In this document: in pieces, positions 1-6,409 of the stretch
Numbering within the stretch: position 1 is the stretch's first letter
Layout of the letters: each line of letters begins with the position of its first letter
From: an uncultured Erysipelotrichaceae bacterium
GTDB taxonomy: Bacteria; Bacillota_I; Bacilli_A; RF39; UBA660
DNA: 16,899 bases
Assembly: GCA_902768065.1 (NCBI GenBank)
Contig: CACXJP010000031.1
Location: 1 to 16,899, forward strand
Direction of reading: 5' to 3'
Notes under the pieces: generated by a model
What the model saw: only the letters and a program-made list of their open reading frames with translations
What the model was told of the DNA's origin: nothing
Database searches by the model: none
Made by a program: the position numbers and the translations under genes

Positions 1-34
1 AAAAACAATTTAAATAAAATATAGAATAAACTTT

Positions 35-163
35 ATGAATAAAACAATTAATCTATATAATATTAATAGAATTGTTACACATGAATATAATTCTTATTAT
101 ACTCATAGTAGTGCTACTACAAATAATATTTATAATGAAATAACGTATAATACGTTAAAATAA
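35..163 (+). CDS. small hypothetical ORF, 42 aa
   Basis: An ATG-to-TAA frame of 42 codons fills most of the space before the next gene. The product starts MNKTINLYNINRIV and is rich in Asn, Tyr and Thr, with no cysteine, membrane segment or recognised motif. It ends 24 nt before the following ATG, like other gene junctions here, and uses TAA, the preferred stop. The DNA is so AT-rich that a chance frame of this size is possible. A 17-bp perfect palindrome lies in its last codons, so the stretch may instead be leader or operator DNA. Function unknown. Confidence 0.35.
   Translation: MNKTINLYNINRIVTHEYNSYYTHSSATTNNIYNEITYNTLK
141..157. promoter_or_regulatory. 17-bp perfect palindrome, possible operator
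   Basis: TAACGTATAATACGTTA has perfect 8-bp arms around a single central A and ends 31 nt before the ATG at 188. The loop would be too small for a good RNA hairpin, so a site for a dimeric DNA-binding protein is the more natural reading. It overlaps the last codons of a tiny ORF. No TTTG/TAnnTTTG promoter is visible beside it. Confidence 0.3.
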
Positions 164-187
164 GTTTAACTTAAAGTATTAATTAAA

Positions 188-745
188 ATGAAAGAATTTA
201 ATGTTACTGACGGTAAGAAAGATTTTATTTTTAGATTACCAACAAAACTTAGTGAAATTACAGCAGAATATCTTAATCATGTAACTGCTAATATTTCTAT
301 TTCTCCTTATTACGCAGTTATTGCTTCTGTTTATCGTGCTAAACTTCCTGAGGTTATAAGTATTAATAAGAAGTCTAGAAGTATGGCTATTTCTATTATT
401 CCTCTTTTTGTTAAAGCTAATCTTCCAATGGAAGCTGATAAAATTGTATATGATAATTATAGCAATTATAAAACTGCTGATAGAATTATTATTGCTGGAG
501 CTGATATTGAAAGAGGTTATGGACTTTCTGTTCCAAACAATCTTATTACTTTAGATACAGTTATTAGAATTTACAATTCAGATAGTAGTTTTGCTAAGAG
601 TGTAATGTCTGATCAAACTTACTATTATTTTGTTGATTTTAAACTTGTTCCTATTAATGATATTAAAGGTAAATATGATATGAAACCTCTTGAAGGTTTT
701 GTTAATCCTTTTGCTGAAATTAAGTCTGAGGAACTTGCAAATTAA
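188..745 (+). CDS. conserved crAss-like phage protein, possible ssDNA-binding protein (185 aa)
   Basis: This 185-residue protein has alternating hydrophobic and polar stretches suggesting a mostly beta core (around residues 95-155, with TADRIIIAG and YYYFVDFKLV as strand-like runs). The tail is short and acidic, ending AEIKSEELAN. A beta-rich domain plus an acidic tail, placed just upstream of an IHF-like gene and a PD-(D/E)XK nuclease, resembles the neighbourhood where crAss-like phages encode their single-stranded-DNA-binding protein. That assignment is inference; I see no diagnostic OB-fold signature. No signal peptide or membrane segment. The ATG follows an A-rich leader without a Shine-Dalgarno sequence, as expected in Bacteroidota. 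A repeat-bearing hairpin region follows its stop codon. Confidence 0.55.
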   Translation: MKEFNVTDGKKDFIFRLPTKLSEITAEYLNHVTANISISPYYAVIASVYRAKLPEVISINKKSRSMAISIIPLFVKANLPMEADKIVYDNYSNYKTADRIIIAGADIERGYGLSVPNNLITLDTVIRIYNSDSSFAKSVMSDQTYYYFVDFKLVPINDIKGKYDMKPLEGFVNPFAEIKSEELAN

Positions 746-748
746 TCT

Positions 749-769
749 AATTTCTTCTACGGGGGGGCT
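749..769 (+). repeat. G7 dispersed repeat, copy 1 (direct)
   Basis: AATTTCTTCTACGGGGGGG followed by CT lies in the 78-nt gap before the IHF-like gene. It matches copies at 3805-3824 and 12553-12573 and, inverted, those at 3625-3645 and 12115-12134. This is the only wholly intergenic direct copy. Its G run forms the 5' arm of a local hairpin. Confidence 0.85.
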
Positions 770-820
770 TAAATACAACTTATAAGCTCCCCTGTACTTG
801 CTAATATAAATACAAGTACA
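761..820 (+). promoter_or_regulatory. two tandem hairpins upstream of the IHF-like gene
   Basis: Hairpin A pairs GGGGGGCTTA (762-771) with TAAGCTCCCC (783-792): ten base pairs including one G-U, with an 11-nt loop. Hairpin B pairs TGTACTTG (793-800) with CAAGTACA (813-820): eight perfect pairs with a 12-nt loop. B ends three bases before the ATG at 824. Neither is followed by a U run, so they are not typical rho-independent terminators. They could slow RNA polymerase, protect an RNA end or control initiation of the next gene. The 3' arm of A (AGCTCCCCTGTA) resembles a decayed inverted copy of the G7 repeat. Confidence 0.5.
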
Positions 821-823
821 CAT

Positions 824-1300
824 ATGAATGATACTATTAAAATGCCTAACGGCGGATATGATATTAAAGTAGTTCGTAAAGAAGATATACTTAAATGTAT
901 TGATGATAATATTCTTGACAAAGAACTTATGCTAACTTTTATTAATCAATTTGAGGTTGATGCTAGCAATTTTCTTAGTCAAGGACGTTGGACTAGTTTA
1001 CCTTATATTGGTACTTTCAAGAAAAGTCAGTATAAAGAGGCTCTTAATAGTGAAGAAATTAAAGAACTTAATGAAGCAGCAAAAGAAAATTTAGACCGTA
1101 ATAAATATATCTTATTTAGAAAACAACTTAGAGATAATATAACTATAGATATTAAAAAAGAAAGACTTTATAGATATACTCTTAGTCAAGTTGTTACTAA
1201 AAATAGAGATTTTTATAATTATCTTGTATCTACTAAAGGCGAGAAAATAGCTAGAGTTATTTGTTATACTTTATTTGAATTTACAACTTATGAATTATAA
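824..1300 (+). CDS. IHF/HU-like DNA-binding protein (158 aa)
   Basis: Residues about 34-68 fit the HU/IHF pattern: an amphipathic helix (ELMLTFINQFEVDASNFLSQ) followed by RWTSLPYIGTFKKS, which matches the family's 'G.....GFGTF' turn before the DNA-binding arms. At 158 residues it is longer than bacterial HU/IHF (about 90-100), with a charged helical C-terminus. crAss-like phages are known to carry diverged IHF-like genes just upstream of the packaging genes, and this position agrees. The expected role is DNA bending for replication or packaging. Its ATG sits three bases after a hairpin, and its 3' end overlaps the next gene by 11 nt, suggesting translational coupling. A single HU-type domain is visible, so any partner subunit must lie elsewhere. 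Confidence 0.55.
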   Translation: MNDTIKMPNGGYDIKVVRKEDILKCIDDNILDKELMLTFINQFEVDASNFLSQGRWTSLPYIGTFKKSQYKEALNSEEIKELNEAAKENLDRNKYILFRKQLRDNITIDIKKERLYRYTLSQVVTKNRDFYNYLVSTKGEKIARVICYTLFEFTTYEL

Positions 1301-1898
1301 ATTATTAATCGATACTCTTATAACTATTGATAATGACGGTATGCCTAAACCGCCTAACACTCGTCAACTAATTGATAGAGATGTAAGAAGTTTATATACT
1401 AGAGATAAAACTAAAGATAAATCTCAATATATTGCTGAATGTATTATTATTTATTATCTTGGTGATCCTAAATCTCCAGCTAAACAATCAGGTCTTAATG
1501 ATGCTGAATCTCTTAAACTCGCTATTGAACAAGCTGGTCTTCCTAAAAATTATGTTCCTGATGCTCTTGTATTACGTCTTATAGATAGATACTATGAGCA
1601 AAATATTACTGAGGCTGGTAAAGTGGTTGAGAATATGATGCAGACTATTCATAATATTAATCTTTATGTTAGTCAAGCAAATAAAATTCTTAGTGATAAA
1701 CTTACCAATACTATTAGTTTAGAAGAGTTAAATAATATTAGTCCTATTCTTGATAGTTTTAAGAAACAAGCATCTGATATTCCTTCTCTTCTTAAAAAAC
1801 TAGAAGAAGCTAAACAGAATCTTATGTATGAAAAAGAAACTGAGATTTCTCGTGGTGGTATGCAAGTTTTAAGTAGTATGAGAGCAACTGATGATTAA
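1290..1898 (+). CDS. helical protein of unknown function (202 aa)
   Basis: I chose ATG 1290, which overlaps the upstream stop codon by 11 nt; a TTG at 1275 would add five residues. The protein is almost all helical. An N-terminal region (about 1-105) includes YIAECIIIYYLGDPKSPAKQ, and a C-terminal stretch (about 115-190) has coiled-coil character (LLKKLEEAKQNLMYEKE), ending in the polar tail ATDD. This layout, and its position three to six genes upstream of TerL, would suit a small terminase subunit or another ring-forming packaging partner. I see no recognisable helix-turn-helix motif, so this is only a suggestion. It may be a conserved crAss-like gene of unknown role. No membrane segment. 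Confidence 0.6.
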   Translation: MNYKLLIDTLITIDNDGMPKPPNTRQLIDRDVRSLYTRDKTKDKSQYIAECIIIYYLGDPKSPAKQSGLNDAESLKLAIEQAGLPKNYVPDALVLRLIDRYYEQNITEAGKVVENMMQTIHNINLYVSQANKILSDKLTNTISLEELNNISPILDSFKKQASDIPSLLKKLEEAKQNLMYEKETEISRGGMQVLSSMRATDD

Positions 1899-1901
1899 GT
1901 T

Positions 1902-2897
1902 ATGAATATTGACGAAAGATATAATAGTAATTTTCTGTATTTTGAAGAAAAAAATCATCGTTATACAGATACGCTAGGAAATGAATATCTTAGTGTTACT
2001 ACTCTTATTGGAAAATATCACGAAGAATTTAATACTAAATATTGGGCTAGAATTAAAGCTAAAGAACAAGGTAAAACAGAAAAACAGATTCTTAAAGAAT
2101 GGGATAAGATTAAGAATGAAGCCTGTGAAAGAGGCACTAATAAACATAATGGTATAGAAGATGCTATAAAGGATGTTAGTCAATTTAAAGATGCTATTAA
2201 ATATCTTACTATGGTAGAATCTGGTCGTTGTGTTACTGTTGCTGATATTCCAAACCTTATTCCAAAACCATTAGATATAGAACGTTTTAAAGAAGCTACA
2301 GGTAATAAATATGAGGAAATTTATAGAGTGTTTGATTTTTATATCCAACGAGGATATACTATCTATTCAGAAATCGCACTTTTCCTTATGGACTATCTTA
2401 TTAGTGGAACTATTGATATTCTTTGTATTCGTGATACTGATTTCGTTATTCTCGATTGGAAGACTAATCGTGATGGATTAAAGTTTGAAAGTGGTTATTA
2501 TAAGAAAGATAAAACTACTATTCCTAATCAGCTTACAAACGAATGGGTTTCTACTGATAAACGTATGCTTCCTCCTTTAAGTCATATGCAAGATTGTAAT
2601 GGTAATCATTATACTATGCAATTATCTCTTTATGCTATTGGAGTAGAAATGATTCTTGGTATTCCTTGCGTTGGTCTTGGACTTTGTCATATAGGAAATG
2701 CTTGGAAACTCAATAGATACGGTCAGCCTTTTAGAGATGTTGATGGTTATCATGTTGATCCTGATAAACCTGATATAGTTACTTGGTATCGTATTAACTA
2801 TCGTCGTAATGAAGCTCTTGCTATGCTTAAGGATAGATATATGGCTTTAAAAGCTGAAAATAAAAATGCTGATAAACAACTAAAACTTGATTTTTAA
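1902..2897 (+). CDS. PD-(D/E)XK family nuclease (331 aa)
   Basis: The core of a PD-(D/E)XK nuclease is visible: RGTNKHNGIE with His82 and Glu86 (the RecB/Cas4-type 'GTxxHxxxE' helix), SGTIDILCI with Asp172, then ILDWKTN with Asp185 and Lys187 as the D-x-K pair. MQLSLYAIGVEMILG near residue 245 corresponds to the Q...Y helix common in the RecB-like branch. Family members cut DNA using divalent metal. This family is recurrent in crAss-like genomes near the packaging genes, where roles in replication, recombination or degrading host DNA are plausible; which applies here is not visible. The ATG lies 3 nt after the upstream stop and the next gene starts 2 nt after its TAA. All key residues are present, so it should be active. 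Confidence 0.85.
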   Translation: MNIDERYNSNFLYFEEKNHRYTDTLGNEYLSVTTLIGKYHEEFNTKYWARIKAKEQGKTEKQILKEWDKIKNEACERGTNKHNGIEDAIKDVSQFKDAIKYLTMVESGRCVTVADIPNLIPKPLDIERFKEATGNKYEEIYRVFDFYIQRGYTIYSEIALFLMDYLISGTIDILCIRDTDFVILDWKTNRDGLKFESGYYKKDKTTIPNQLTNEWVSTDKRMLPPLSHMQDCNGNHYTMQLSLYAIGVEMILGIPCVGLGLCHIGNAWKLNRYGQPFRDVDGYHVDPDKPDIVTWYRINYRRNEALAMLKDRYMALKAENKNADKQLKLDF

Positions 2898-2899
2898 AT

Positions 2900-3508
2900 A
2901 TGATTGAAACAACTCTTTTTAATAAATGTGCTAATACAGATTTTAAAAATATATTTGCTAAAAAAGGTTATACTTTTTTTACAAAAGGAGATTATAATCT
3001 TAACATAATTGGAGTACGTCATAAAGGTAACAAGGTTACTAATCGTTTTGAAGATTGTTTTGTTGTTATTTATAACACTCCTACAGAACAAAATGTAAAA
3101 CGTATTTTTATGTGTACTACTCTTCCTGGCAAGAAAGCTATGGAACATCCTACTGCAATTAAAGGCACAGCTATTCTTGTTCCAGGTCAATATCGTGGAT
3201 GTTGGAAAATAGGTTATCATAAAGGTAAATATAAGGCTCTTTGTCAAGCTAAACCTATTCCTGTTTATCGTGACGGAAATAAAGATGATAAGTTCGATTT
3301 AAATCCACTTTCTATTGATAAAGGTGTTTTTGGAATAAATATTCATAAAGCTGGAGAAAACAGTACACTTGTAGATGGTTGGTCTTATGGATGTCAAGTT
3401 TTAGCTAAATCTATTGATTTTAGTTCTTTTATGAGATTAGTAGATAAAAGTGCTAAACTTTATGGTGATAGTTTTACTTATACTTTATTAGAGGAGGATG
3501 ATTTATAA
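2900..3508 (+). CDS. putative cell-wall-active enzyme, L,D-transpeptidase-like signature (202 aa)
   Basis: The C-terminal half contains GVFGINIHKAGENSTLV followed by DGWSYGCQVLAKSIDF. His149, Ser162, Gly164 and Cys165 match the 'H...S-x-G-C' active-site pattern of YkuD-type L,D-transpeptidases, enzymes that act on peptidoglycan peptides through the cysteine. An upstream block, TAIKGTAILVPGQYRG (residues 85-100), is a pattern I associate with phage proteins of this type, though I cannot search to confirm it. There is no signal peptide, so export would need a holin. Two spanin-like membrane genes follow immediately, the second overlapping the first, which supports an endolysin role. Its stop overlaps the next ATG (TAATG). 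Alternatives are a virion-borne wall enzyme or an inactive relative. The lysis role is inference. Confidence 0.55.
   Translation: MIETTLFNKCANTDFKNIFAKKGYTFFTKGDYNLNIIGVRHKGNKVTNRFEDCFVVIYNTPTEQNVKRIFMCTTLPGKKAMEHPTAIKGTAILVPGQYRGCWKIGYHKGKYKALCQAKPIPVYRDGNKDDKFDLNPLSIDKGVFGINIHKAGENSTLVDGWSYGCQVLAKSIDFSSFMRLVDKSAKLYGDSFTYTLLEEDDL
3491..3497 (+). promoter_or_regulatory. Shine-Dalgarno-like site before the inner spanin-like gene
   Basis: GAGGAGG lies ten bases before the ATG at 3508. Most starts in this window have only A/T-rich leaders, as in Bacteroidota. The site also encodes the end of the upstream protein (Glu-Glu-Asp), so it may be coincidence. Confidence 0.3.
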
Positions 3509-3795
3509 TGGAAGATTGGGAAAAAGAAGGACTTAAAAGAGTTAAATGGACTCTTATTAATGTTAGCATACTTTGTATTACTTTTATTATAGGATATTTT
3601 ATTGGGAGTAGAAAAGCTAATTCTAGCCGCCCCGTAGAAGAAATTGTGAAAGCAGATTCACTTATTAAAGTAAACGATAGTATTAAAATTAAAGTTGAAC
3701 AACTAGATTCTATTAAAAATGCGAAAATTATTGAAGTACAAACTCTTGATAATGATAGCACTATTAAGCTATTCTACGAACTCATTAGCAAATGA
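3508..3795 (+). CDS. inner-membrane spanin-like protein (95 aa)
   Basis: The N-terminus is charged (MEDWEKEGLKRVK) and is followed by one membrane helix (about residues 14-32), then a charged, coiled-coil-prone region expected to lie in the periplasm. This is the topology of an Rz-type inner spanin, which joins with an outer partner to fuse the two membranes at the end of lysis. The next gene starts inside it (77-nt overlap, another frame), an arrangement typical of spanin pairs. It directly follows a putative cell-wall enzyme (TAATG junction). An inverted copy of the G7 repeat lies just after the membrane helix and encodes SRPVEEI. It uses TGA, rare here. The family call rests on topology and context, not on sequence motifs. 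Confidence 0.5.
   Translation: MEDWEKEGLKRVKWTLINVSILCITFIIGYFIGSRKANSSRPVEEIVKADSLIKVNDSIKIKVEQLDSIKNAKIIEVQTLDNDSTIKLFYELISK
3625..3645 (-). repeat. G7 dispersed repeat, copy 2 (inverted)
   Basis: AGCCGCCCCGTAGAAGAAAT followed by T is the reverse complement of the G7 repeat with one change in the G run (GGGGCGG). It lies in the inner spanin-like gene, read as Ser-Arg-Pro-Val-Glu-Glu-Ile, and forms an inverted pair with copy 3 across 159 nt. Confidence 0.85.
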
Positions 3796-4084
3796 AGGTG
3801 ATTCAATTTCTTCTACGGGGGGGCAAGATTCCATCTTAATTGCTTATGATGATTTACGTAAAGTTAATAGTAAACTTATTGAGTTAAATTATGAGAAAGA
3901 AATTAATAAAGAACTTAAAGCTATCATTGTTAATGATTCTTGCGCCATTGATAATCTTAAGCGCAGGATTGACAACGACGCTAGAACTTATGAAAAAAGA
4001 GTACAACAAGTAAAGAAACAACGTAATACTGCTTATGGTGTTACAGCTTTATCTATTATTTTACTTATTATAAGTATTTTATAA
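3719..4084 (+). CDS. spanin-like exported coiled-coil membrane protein (121 aa)
   Basis: The first 24 residues form a convincing signal peptide: basic start (MRKLLKYK), hydrophobic core (LLIMIALLSY) and a signal-peptidase-I-like site after NSLA. Residues 42-100 are highly charged and coiled-coil-prone, and residues 104-121 form a membrane helix at the extreme C-terminus. It begins inside the upstream inner spanin-like gene, as outer spanin genes often do, but lacks the lipobox cysteine expected of Rz1-type lipoproteins and has a C-terminal anchor reminiscent of single-protein u-spanins. A direct G7 repeat encodes SSTGG just after the predicted cleavage site. It could be a divergent spanin partner or another lysis regulator. 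The ATG at 3719 is the only start that preserves the signal peptide. Confidence 0.5.
   Translation: MRKLLKYKLLIMIALLSYSTNSLANEGDSISSTGGQDSILIAYDDLRKVNSKLIELNYEKEINKELKAIIVNDSCAIDNLKRRIDNDARTYEKRVQQVKKQRNTAYGVTALSIILLIISIL
3805..3824 (+). repeat. G7 dispersed repeat, copy 3 (direct)
   Basis: AATTTCTTCTACGGGGGGGC is identical to copy 1 over 20 bases. It is read as Ile-Ser-Ser-Thr-Gly-Gly immediately after a signal peptide. With copy 2 it could form an RNA stem of about 20 pairs with one mismatch, enclosing the start codon of its own gene and the stop of the previous one. Confidence 0.85.
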
Positions 4085-4093
4085 AATATTATT

Positions 4094-6397
4094 ATGGAAT
4101 TAACTGTTGAGGATTATATAAAAGACTATCCATTTCTTAATTATATTATGGAAGACAAGAGTCGTTATACTCATGCTAAAGATGCTGGGTATGATGATCC
4201 TAACGATTGTTTTCTTATAGGAGACAGTGGTGGATTTTTAATGAATATTAATCCTACTGATAAGTTTGTAAATACTCATCTTTTTACTGAGATGGCTGAT
4301 TTTTATCTTAGTAATAAAGAACACAAGTATACTTTTCTTAAAGAAGATACAATTCCTCATCGTCAATTTCGTAAAAGAGAAGAACATCGTAGACGTGAAG
4401 GTTTTACCGCTAAATGTTTAATGCGTAATGGCGTTCTTCAAGACCTTTGGATTCCTGGAAATATGTATAATTATCTTAATTATACTTTAATGGAACGTCT
4501 TGATGAAAAAAGTATTAAAATTGTTAATGGTAAAGCTACAGGTAAAAAAATATATTCTTTTCCTAAATTTATAGACGCTCAATATTGGACGTTTATGGTT
4601 ATGGATTTTGCTATCAGAAATGGTTTTCATCTTATAATAGATAAAACTCGTCGTGGAGGTTTTTCTTATATTATGGCTTCTGATAGCGCAAATGAAATTA
4701 ATCTTAATCATCATAAAACTGTAATTCATGTTGCAGATGACAAAAAATATCTTACTAAAAAAGGTGGTCTTACAGATTTTACTTTAAATAATCTTCGTTT
4801 CTATGAAACTAGAACTCCTTTTGTAAGAGGTATTCTTAGTTCTGATAACGAAAACTTTATTTTAGGTTTTAAGTTGCCTAATGGTACTGTTCATCCAGAT
4901 TCTTGGAATAGTGGTCTTTTTAGTGTATCTGCTGCTAATAATCCTGATTGTGCTATTGGTAAGGACGCTGTTAAAGTTAAGACTGAAGAGGTTTCTACTA
5001 TGGAAAACTTTGATGCTTATGTTTCTGTAACAGAACCTGCTATGAGAACTGGTAGTTTTGTTACTGGTACTATGATGAGTTGGGGAACGGCTACTAGTGG
5101 TAATATGCAAGTTTTTGAAGCAAACTTTATGAATCCTCGTTCTATTAAGTGTATGCCTTTTGAGAATGTTTGGGATAAAGATTGTCGTGATGAAGTTTGT
5201 GGATATTTTAAACCTTATTGCTGGGGACTTCAAGGTCGTTTAGGCGATATGGTTGCTATGGATGAAGATGGTAATTCTAATCTAGAAGTTGGTTTAAGAA
5301 TTGCGTTTCAAGAACGTGAACTTGAGAAAAAGAACGCTAAGACTTTTGCAGATTATATTAACTATCTTGGTCAATATGCAAATATGCCTAGTGAATCTTT
5401 TAGTTCTGCAAGTGAAAATCTTTTCAGTAGTGAAGAGTTGCTTACATGGGAAGAAAGACTTCGTAGTGATAATAGTTTTCAATTTTATGTTGATGGTTGG
5501 CTTTTTGAAGATCCTGAAAATGTAAATAAAGTTGTATTTAAAACTAATGCTCGTATTGAAGCTGAAGGTGGTAAATATAATGTAGATTTTTGGGATTGGA
5601 TTAAAGGTGTTCCTAGAAATGGAAATGAGCATCCTCATGGTTGTATTAGAAAATGGTTTAATCCAGTTAATATAGAATATAGAGACCCTAAAGATGGTAT
5701 AGTTAAAAGAGGTATTCCTCCAGGGTATTATTCTATTAGTTATGACCCTGTTGGTGTTAATAAAGAGAAAAAGGCTATTACAAATAGACATTCTCATAAT
5801 AGTATTAAGGTTTGGATGAACCCTAATAAATATAACAATTTTAAAACAGCTTTAGTTTGTGCCTATTATGGTCGTCCAGAAAAACTTGAAGAGGCTGATA
5901 GAATTTGTTATATGCTAGCTCGTTATTATAATTGTATTGGTACAACTGGTGTTGAGGTTAACCGAGGTGAAACTGTTAGTAATTTTACTAAATGGCACGC
6001 TCTTAAATATCTTATGAAAGATCCAGTTGAAATTTGGGATACTTCTCTTAAAGGCAAAATTACTGCTAGTTATGGTGTTAATATGGGAGGTGACTCAGGT
6101 GGTGCTACTAAGAAACTTGAAGGATTGCGATTGCTTAAAGAAATGCTTTACGCAGAAGTAGGCAAAGATGAATTAGGCAGACCTAAAAGAGTTTTTCATA
6201 CTATTTATGATTATCAAACTATTCTTGAACTTAAAAAGTTTAATCCTCAAGGTAACTTTGATAGAGTTTCTGAAATGATTATTAGAGGTTTGCAATGGCG
6301 TCAAATGGACGTACAAGCTGAAAAAGAAATGCAAAGACATAAGAAAATTGATAAAGATAATCCTAGTAATAATATTTTTACACGTGATTGGTTTTAA
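4094..6397 (+). CDS. terL: terminase large subunit (767 aa)
   Basis: This is the packaging motor: an ATPase that pumps DNA through the portal and a nuclease that cuts the concatemer. The ATPase P-loop equivalent is KTRRGGFS (residues 184-191), a form seen in phage terminases instead of the classic GxxxxGKT. A Walker-B-like strand with the catalytic acid is probably VKVKTEE (293-299). The RNase H-like nuclease domain shows its three acidic motifs: Asp551 in SISYDPVG, Glu621 in TTGVEVNRG and Asp723 in GNFDRVSEMIIRGLQ. Length matches crAss-like terminases, and the portal gene follows after 12 nt. The start is preceded by an A/T-rich leader without a Shine-Dalgarno sequence. No truncation or frameshift seen. 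Confidence 0.92.
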   Translation: MELTVEDYIKDYPFLNYIMEDKSRYTHAKDAGYDDPNDCFLIGDSGGFLMNINPTDKFVNTHLFTEMADFYLSNKEHKYTFLKEDTIPHRQFRKREEHRRREGFTAKCLMRNGVLQDLWIPGNMYNYLNYTLMERLDEKSIKIVNGKATGKKIYSFPKFIDAQYWTFMVMDFAIRNGFHLIIDKTRRGGFSYIMASDSANEINLNHHKTVIHVADDKKYLTKKGGLTDFTLNNLRFYETRTPFVRGILSSDNENFILGFKLPNGTVHPDSWNSGLFSVSAANNPDCAIGKDAVKVKTEEVSTMENFDAYVSVTEPAMRTGSFVTGTMMSWGTATSGNMQVFEANFMNPRSIKCMPFENVWDKDCRDEVCGYFKPYCWGLQGRLGDMVAMDEDGNSNLEVGLRIAFQERELEKKNAKTFADYINYLGQYANMPSESFSSASENLFSSEELLTWEERLRSDNSFQFYVDGWLFEDPENVNKVVFKTNARIEAEGGKYNVDFWDWIKGVPRNGNEHPHGCIRKWFNPVNIEYRDPKDGIVKRGIPPGYYSISYDPVGVNKEKKAITNRHSHNSIKVWMNPNKYNNFKTALVCAYYGRPEKLEEADRICYMLARYYNCIGTTGVEVNRGETVSNFTKWHALKYLMKDPVEIWDTSLKGKITASYGVNMGGDSGGATKKLEGLRLLKEMLYAEVGKDELGRPKRVFHTIYDYQTILELKKFNPQGNFDRVSEMIIRGLQWRQMDVQAEKEMQRHKKIDKDNPSNNIFTRDWF

Positions 6398-6409
6398 ATA
6401 AATAATAAT

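Noticed and set aside
1275..1289. TTG start giving five extra residues to the helical protein
   Set aside because: The ATG at 1290 gives the common short overlap with the upstream stop; no evidence supports the longer form.
3474..3761. Long antisense frame through the spanin-like genes
   Set aside because: It is an antisense shadow of the two overlapping + strand genes; its hydrophobic make-up is typical of antisense AT-rich coding DNA. It is mentioned only as the predicted N-terminus after a hypothetical inversion.
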